The translations under genes were made by a program, and so were the position numbers. 20,922 nt of DNA from JBCCQH01 sp039024435 (lineage in GTDB: Bacteria > Bacteroidota > Bacteroidia > J057 > JADKCL01): assembly GCA_039024435.1 (NCBI GenBank), contig JBCCQH010000124.1:1-20922 (forward strand), given 5' to 3'. Positions 17,047 to 20,922 of this stretch are shown here, piece by piece. How positions within the stretch are numbered: position 1 is the stretch's first letter; the number at the start of each line of letters is the position of its first letter. Below the pieces are notes generated by a model. It saw only the letters and a list, made by a program, of their open reading frames with translations, was not told the DNA's origin and made no database searches.

Positions 17047-17595
17047 ATGATTGTAGTTTTTGAAAAAGGAACCAATCGCTTCATCGGCATGGCCCCCCAG
17101 GTGTTTGACAATGGCACCCTGCGGGACTTCACGCTGGAAGAACTCTATCCGGACCTCGATCCGGAGAAGTACGGCGCCATCTTTGTCGAAGATTCGGCCC
17201 GCTACCACATGGCCCCGAACCACTGGCAGTTCAAGCTCGACCAAGCCGGCAATCCGGTCGGCATTGAGTACCGGCCCCGGCCTTCCATCCACCTGTCCAC
17301 CGATGCCCCGGACACCGATGGCGACGGCATGCCCGAGCTCAAAGCCGACGGCAAAAGCCAGGCCACCATCAACATCCAGCTCATGAGCGGACAAAAACAG
17401 CACCGAGCGGCCGAGGAAATCAAACTCAGTACGACGGGCGGCAAACTCAGCAAGCGGGTCCTCACCACCACCAAAACCGGCAAGGCCAAGGTGACCTTGA
17501 CTTCCATCCAGGAAACGATCACCATCACGGTGACCGCATCCGGGCTCAAAGAGGACATGCACTCAGACAGCCTCACTTTTGAACTGATGCCCTAG
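17047..17595 (+). CDS. Small tail-locus protein with an Ig-like (Big_1-type) C-terminal domain
   Basis: This 182-aa protein has an N-terminal part (1-78) with VVFEKGTNRFIGM and a YPDLDPEKYGAIFVEDSARY stretch, followed by a linker with DTDGDGMPELKADG (about 89-102). The linker is Asp-rich and looks like a calcium-binding turn. The C-terminal part (about 100-182) alternates strands, with TINIQLMSG, EEIKLSTTGGKLS, TTTKTGKAKVTL and TITVTASGLK. It resembles bacterial Ig-like folds of the Big_1/invasin type, which in phage particles often decorate capsids or fibres and bind surfaces. No signal peptide is present. It starts 33 nt after the fibre gene with a pyrimidine-rich leader and no ribosome site. 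I infer a fibre-associated or decoration role. Family match is from strand pattern only. Confidence 0.55.
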   Translation: MIVVFEKGTNRFIGMAPQVFDNGTLRDFTLEELYPDLDPEKYGAIFVEDSARYHMAPNHWQFKLDQAGNPVGIEYRPRPSIHLSTDAPDTDGDGMPELKADGKSQATINIQLMSGQKQHRAAEEIKLSTTGGKLSKRVLTTTKTGKAKVTLTSIQETITITVTASGLKEDMHSDSLTFELMP

Positions 17596-17597
17596 CC

Positions 17598-17622
17598 CCG
17601 CATTGTGGTTTGCACCATGCGG
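17598..17622 (+). other. Hairpin just after the Ig-like protein gene
   Basis: CCGCATTGTG and CACCATGCGG pair as 9 of 10 bp around a GTTTG loop, beginning 3 nt after the stop at 17595. No T-run follows, so it is not a classical intrinsic terminator. It could mark a processing or attenuation point in the 176-nt gap before the next gene, the longest internal non-coding stretch in the window. Confidence 0.4.
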
Positions 17623-17771
17623 CCGGGCGAGGGAAAACGGTACGCGGTACGGGATGGCGCTTGCGTCGATCTTCGTTTCTCTACCGAATCGGTAGGCCCC
17701 TCCGTTCATCTCGCACTCTCCCGGAAGATCGCCCGCATCCTCCGGGTCCATCCACCCCAAACGCAGAGCCC

Positions 17772-18614
17772 GTGATACAGGAGCTGATCCAAATCATCAT
17801 CAACCACCTGAAGGTCGGACTGGCCGGAGAAGTGTCGAGCGTCAATTCGGCAATTCGCCCGGGTCCCATCACTGACCCCACGCAGTCTTCCCGTCCCAAG
17901 TGGTCGCTGGAAGCGGAGGAATATACGGTCCTGGCGTCACCGCCCGACGATACCACCGCCCAACCCCGACCGGTCGAAGGCCGGCAACGCATCGCGGTAA
18001 ACGGGGGCAACCCCGCGGGTCCCTATCCTCTGAGCAGCCCGCCCCTGGCCGATTCGCTGGAGATGAAAGTGGTCTTTGATGAAGGCCTCTTAACCGAGCG
18101 CAGCGAATCCCTCTTGCCCGGAATCGACTTCAGCGTGGACCTCCCGAATGCGGAGTTCACGGTTTTGAAAGACATCACCGGCGCCGATGCTTTGCGGGTG
18201 CGTTATTCATTTGTTGGGATCCTCAACGTTCAGGAATTCGAGCAGCGATTTACCCTGAAGACCTTCCTCGATACCTGGACGAACTCCGACCGCTACCTGA
18301 GTCTGCCCCACGCCATTATCGCCAGCCGCCACGCCAAGATCGTGGAACAGTTCAATTTCCTCTCTCCAACGGTGATCACAGCCAACAGCTACCTGGCCCA
18401 ACCGCTGATTTCGCGGATCCGGCTCATCCGACAGGAACAGGTGCCCCGCACTTCACGGCAGCGCTTGGTCGAGATCAACTGGACCTCCGATTACTTGGTG
18501 AAAGGGCAGGTCCGCTTAGGACAGACAATTGCGGGGGGCTACGGCATCATCACCAACATCCGCACGCCAGGCCAAACTGGGCCGGGCATCGACCTACGAC
18601 CGGATCTGGGCTGA
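17772..18614 (+). CDS. Hypothetical structural protein, possible tail terminator/cap
   Basis: I place the start at GTG 17772, giving 280 aa. The in-frame stretch further upstream to an ATG at 17610 encodes an Arg/Pro-rich sequence unlike a protein start and lies in a gap with inverted repeats. The product opens with a helix (IQELIQIIINHLKVGLAGEV), then strands in a beta-rich middle. A later part has EQRFTLKTFLDTWTNSDRYL and LPHAIIASRHAKIVEQF (helical), and it closes with strands (RLVEINWTSDYLVKGQV). A helix-beta-helix plan of this kind and a length near 280 aa recall tail terminator/cap proteins such as Afp16/Pvc16, which lie at the end of extracellular injection-system operons, just before the cargo genes. 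The resemblance is weak. An unknown structural protein is equally possible. The ribosome site is poor. Confidence 0.45.
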   Translation: MIQELIQIIINHLKVGLAGEVSSVNSAIRPGPITDPTQSSRPKWSLEAEEYTVLASPPDDTTAQPRPVEGRQRIAVNGGNPAGPYPLSSPPLADSLEMKVVFDEGLLTERSESLLPGIDFSVDLPNAEFTVLKDITGADALRVRYSFVGILNVQEFEQRFTLKTFLDTWTNSDRYLSLPHAIIASRHAKIVEQFNFLSPTVITANSYLAQPLISRIRLIRQEQVPRTSRQRLVEINWTSDYLVKGQVRLGQTIAGGYGIITNIRTPGQTGPGIDLRPDLG

Positions 18615-18676
18615 GCGCCCGACGGTCCGACAATTGCAACTGAATTGAAGGGCAAATGCCGCGATGCGGCGCAGCC

Positions 18677-18681
18677 GAGGA
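18677..18681 (+). promoter_or_regulatory. Shine-Dalgarno site selecting ATG 18686
   Basis: GAGGA lies 4 nt before ATG 18686. An earlier ATG at 18656 is in frame, but it is followed at once by a 5-bp hairpin (GCCGC/GCGGC, 18658-18670), and its added residues MPRCGAAEDN look non-native. Confidence 0.5.
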
Positions 18682-18685
18682 CAAT

Positions 18686-20725
18686 ATGGCTTATCGAGAA
18701 TTCCACATCAATAACCGCTACGGGCTCTACGCGCGGTTCTACTTTGAGGTCGGCGGCACCACGACCTTGAATCCATTTTTGGAGTCCCACCGGACCGCAA
18801 TGGCCGCCGTGGCCGATGCCAACAGTGTGGAACGCCGCCACCTGGAAAAGTTCAATCTTCTGGACAATCTGGGCATTTTCGCCACCCACACGGGAAACGA
18901 AAAACTTCTGCCGCTGAACGCCCACCTGGTGCTTCCCCGCGGCGAGGAAGAGGACGCGGCCTATCCTGTAGCCGCCATCATCCACGGGCAAGCTCCCTCC
19001 TACGTGCCCCGGACCGCGCCGACCTCCCAAACCCTGAGCTACCGCGGCTACCGTTACCTGCAGCGCTACCTGGGCGACCACGGAGTGGCCAGCCTTTCCG
19101 CCGACGTCAACTTTGCCAACTACATGAACGACGGGGGCCACGACGAGTTCCAGGAACAATACCGCCTGCAAACGACCTTTCTCATCATGGCAATGCTGCG
19201 GCAGGTCGCCGGAAATCCCCTGAGCATCGGGCAGTTGATTTTCGTGAAAAAGAGCGACGGCAACATCATTCCACTGCACGAGGCCCTGGCCCTTGAAGGA
19301 CGCCTCCCCATCGGGAGTCCGGAAGCGCGGCTGCGGTCCCTCAAATCGGCGCTGGACGGGAAATTGAATTTTGGGAAGCTTGGCTTCATGGGGCATTCAC
19401 GGGGTGCCACCGCGGTGCAGTTGGTCCAGCCGTTCTTCATGCCGCGCAACGGCACCGCCCCGAGCAACTACACCAACCCGGTTACGTCTACGTTTTTCAC
19501 CTTGCCCCGCACGCCCGGTCCCTACAACCGGAACTCGATGATCAACCACCTGTCGTTCGAAACGTCCCTGGACACGAGCAACCACCTCTACCACCGGCTC
19601 ATGGATTGCATGGCCCTGCTGGGCAGTCCCAGCCTCACCGCCCTGAAAACGGTGGTGGCCCTGCAGCCACCGGACAATCTCACCCTGTTTAACTCAACCG
19701 GCACCTTTTTTCTGGCCGTCGCCAGCACCCACGACAACGATGTAAACGAGGACTCGTTCAATTCTTACGAGGATGCTGGTTGCCCCAAGGCCATGGTTTT
19801 CAGCCACGGGGCCAGCCACGGCCGGTTCAATTCGGTGTGGCGCCGCTTGCCCGATTTGCGCCGGTCCATCAACCGGGACGTCAGGGGTCAAAGTCCCATC
19901 CGGATGCTCTCCAACCGGGGCCACGAAAACCTCGCCAAAGCGGCCATCGGCAATGCTTTTCTCGCGGGGCTGAACGACGAGCACCACCGCTACGGCTTTT
20001 ACACCGGCGAGTTGCGCGCGCCCTCCATCCGGCAGGACATCGAGCGGGCCTGGAAGTTTCCCTATCCATTTGACAGTCCACCGGCGCTGAATCTGCTGGA
20101 CAATGGCAACATCACCGCCGTCAATACCACTACCGGGGCCAGCGTGGCCATCCAAACTGTCGCCGAACTCGATGACGAGATCGTCGATGGCAATTTCGTT
20201 TTCGCCAACCAAGTCGGCGTAAAGGCATTTACCCGTCCGGCCACGGAAGGGCTTACCATCCGGATTCCCATCGCGGCCACGGATCGCCTCATCGCAAAAA
20301 CGCATTTCAGTTTCCGCTACACCAAAAGCTACAATCCCCGCAATGAATCGGAACGGCGCAACGTCAACCTCCGCAACTACAGTTTGCGCCTCAAGTCCGG
20401 CACCAATCCATTCGGACAAACGGTGGCCGGGTCCGCCATCTCTTCGCTGCATTACCGCGCCTATCCCACCAAGCGGTGGAGCATTGAAGTCGGGGACAAT
20501 GGTGGCTACTTCGACGCAACCCACATCGTCTTGCAAACGGCGGAAATCCCCCTGAACCAATTTCTCGGCACTCAGCCGGTGTCTGACCTCGCCCAGGTAA
20601 ATGCGGTTGAGATCCAACTGGCCCCCATCTCCGGCACCATCGGTACCGAAACGTTTTACTTTGTGGATTTTATTTTGGTGACCCGCAATCTACCGGCAGC
20701 ACCAGCGGGATTTCAAATTCCCTGA
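18686..20725 (+). CDS. Alpha/beta-hydrolase with C-terminal beta domain, effector or tail-associated enzyme candidate
   Basis: This 679-aa protein contains an alpha/beta-hydrolase core. The nucleophile elbow is LGFMGHSRGA with Ser238 as nucleophile. An upstream strand ends in AAIIHGQAPS, where His-Gly may form the oxyanion hole. Asp350 or Asp352 (STHDNDVNED) and His378 (SHGASHGRFN) complete the expected triad. Residues 1-75 and roughly 440-679 are outside the core, and the last region is beta-rich (ending FYFVDFILVT) like a binding or decoration domain. Members of this superfamily act as lipases, esterases, cutinase-like enzymes or deacylases, and the substrate cannot be read here. No signal peptide is visible, so export through the tail or association with the particle is plausible. 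It is the last gene, 71 nt after the possible terminator gene, where injection systems carry effectors. The TGA stop sits at the edge of a palindromic repeat. Confidence 0.75.
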   Translation: MAYREFHINNRYGLYARFYFEVGGTTTLNPFLESHRTAMAAVADANSVERRHLEKFNLLDNLGIFATHTGNEKLLPLNAHLVLPRGEEEDAAYPVAAIIHGQAPSYVPRTAPTSQTLSYRGYRYLQRYLGDHGVASLSADVNFANYMNDGGHDEFQEQYRLQTTFLIMAMLRQVAGNPLSIGQLIFVKKSDGNIIPLHEALALEGRLPIGSPEARLRSLKSALDGKLNFGKLGFMGHSRGATAVQLVQPFFMPRNGTAPSNYTNPVTSTFFTLPRTPGPYNRNSMINHLSFETSLDTSNHLYHRLMDCMALLGSPSLTALKTVVALQPPDNLTLFNSTGTFFLAVASTHDNDVNEDSFNSYEDAGCPKAMVFSHGASHGRFNSVWRRLPDLRRSINRDVRGQSPIRMLSNRGHENLAKAAIGNAFLAGLNDEHHRYGFYTGELRAPSIRQDIERAWKFPYPFDSPPALNLLDNGNITAVNTTTGASVAIQTVAELDDEIVDGNFVFANQVGVKAFTRPATEGLTIRIPIAATDRLIAKTHFSFRYTKSYNPRNESERRNVNLRNYSLRLKSGTNPFGQTVAGSAISSLHYRAYPTKRWSIEVGDNGGYFDATHIVLQTAEIPLNQFLGTQPVSDLAQVNAVEIQLAPISGTIGTETFYFVDFILVTRNLPAAPAGFQIP

Positions 20726-20887
20726 GAGGCGGTTTAAATTTAATTCTGCGATTTTGCTATAGCATCTTTTTCCGCCCCTCTTCAGCTATTTTCTCGCCCA
20801 TAGCTCAGGCTATGGACTCCACAATGAGCTTCAAGGGACAAAAAAATCTGCGCTAGCAAATTTCACAAACCAATTTTAAACCGCCTC
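20726..20887. repeat. 162-bp imperfect palindromic element (MITE/REP-like), copy 1
   Basis: The element is two 79-nt arms (20726-20804 and 20809-20887) around the loop TCAG. Without gaps, about 50 of 79 positions are complementary by hand count. The ends are best conserved (GAGGCGGTTTAAA pairs with TTTAAACCGCCTC), as is the centre (CCATAGC/GCTATGG). It is AT-richer than the genes around it and has no ORF of note. It is flanked on both sides by TGA, which could be a target-site duplication. Its RNA would form one long hairpin. It may also act as transcription end for the operon. Origin as a non-autonomous mobile element is inferred. Confidence 0.65.
20798..20815. other. Central 7-bp hairpin of the palindromic element
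   Basis: CCATAGC and GCTATGG pair perfectly around a TCAG loop, exactly at the centre of the 162-bp palindrome. Confidence 0.65.
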
Positions 20888-20906
20888 TGAGAGGCGGTTT
20901 AAATTT
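20872..20906. other. Junction hairpin between the two element copies
   Basis: The end of copy 1 and the start of copy 2 form a 16-bp stem (one mismatch) around the loop TGA, with a GC-rich top (CCGCCTC/GAGGCGG) and AT-rich base. It could act as a bidirectional terminator, but no clean T-run follows. Confidence 0.55.
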
Positions 20907-20922
20907 AATTCTGCGATTTTGC
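20891..20922. repeat. Palindromic element, copy 2 (cut by window end)
   Basis: These 32 nt equal 20726-20757. Including the preceding CTGA, the identity runs 36 nt (20722-20757 and 20887-20922), a period of 165. The window ends within this copy, so its length is unknown. Confidence 0.75.

Noticed and set aside
17610..17771. N-terminal extension of the 280-aa gene to ATG 17610
   Set aside because: The extension is Arg/Pro-rich, overlaps a hairpin and lacks a ribosome site. The helix starting at GTG 17772 looks like a natural N terminus.
18615..18685. Promoter for the hydrolase gene (TTGCAA near 18634)
   Set aside because: No convincing -10 element at proper spacing.
20872..20906. Dedicated intrinsic terminator of the operon
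   Set aside because: The hairpin arises from the junction of two palindromic element copies and lacks a proper T-run, so I list it as a repeat structure with only possible terminator activity.
1..20922. tRNA or rRNA genes, integrase/att site
   Set aside because: None seen on either strand. No integrase-like frame and no recognisable tRNA fold.

Overview
The window holds one dense, co-oriented run of 15 genes, all on the + strand, and ends in a small palindromic repeat. The run encodes the central spike, baseplate, fibre and long helical parts of a contractile phage-like tail or contractile injection system. The firmest anchors are a gpD/gp27-like hub (9082-10095), a gpV/gp5-like spike (10096-10857), a gp25/gpW wedge protein (11415-11858), a baseplate J protein (11862-14330) and a gpI-like protein (14349-15659). 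They appear in the D-V-W-J-I order used by Mu- and P2-type tails. The DNA is GC-rich (about 60% by eye). Only some genes carry clear Shine-Dalgarno sites and others rely on tight spacing, so a bacterial or phage/prophage source is clear but the taxon is not. Sheath, tube, ATPase, portal and terminase genes are not visible. The sequence alone therefore cannot separate a prophage, a tailocin and an extracellular or cell-anchored injection system. The locus clearly continues upstream, because the first gene is cut by the window edge.

Layout. 1-1327: a proline-rich protein (5' end missing) and a small protein resembling the N-terminal domain of phage DNA-circularisation/tail-hub proteins. 1344-8249: two giant proteins. 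The first (1125 aa) is almost entirely amphipathic helix and is the best tape-measure candidate. The second (1174 aa) joins a helical region, hydrophobic membrane-like segments, an M23 (LytM) zinc peptidase domain and repeated phage-type beta domains. 8270-9067: a glycine-rich adhesin-like protein. 9082-11403: hub, spike and a second beta-helical spike-like protein. 11415-15659: wedge and baseplate, including an 822-aa J protein with what look like four tandem C-terminal domains. 15684-17595: fibre module, including a protein with thirteen exact 10-residue repeats and one with an Ig-like domain. 17772-18614: a protein that may be a tail terminator/cap (weak). 18686-20725: a 679-aa alpha/beta-hydrolase in the place where extracellular injection systems usually carry their cargo genes.

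20726-20922: an AT-richer 162-bp element that is an almost full-length imperfect palindrome (two 79-nt arms, 4-nt loop), followed by the start of a second copy. Each copy is preceded by CTGA, and at the first copy this TGA is the stop codon of the hydrolase gene.

In the working model the helical protein sets tail length. The M23/membrane protein is carried inside the tube or at its tip to pass the envelope and cut peptidoglycan. Hub and spike puncture, W/J/I form the baseplate, and the Gly-rich, decapeptide-repeat and Ig-like proteins bind the target. The hydrolase is either payload or a surface-degrading enzyme. The model is inference. The family assignments of hub, spike, W, J and M23 rest on motifs read in the translation.
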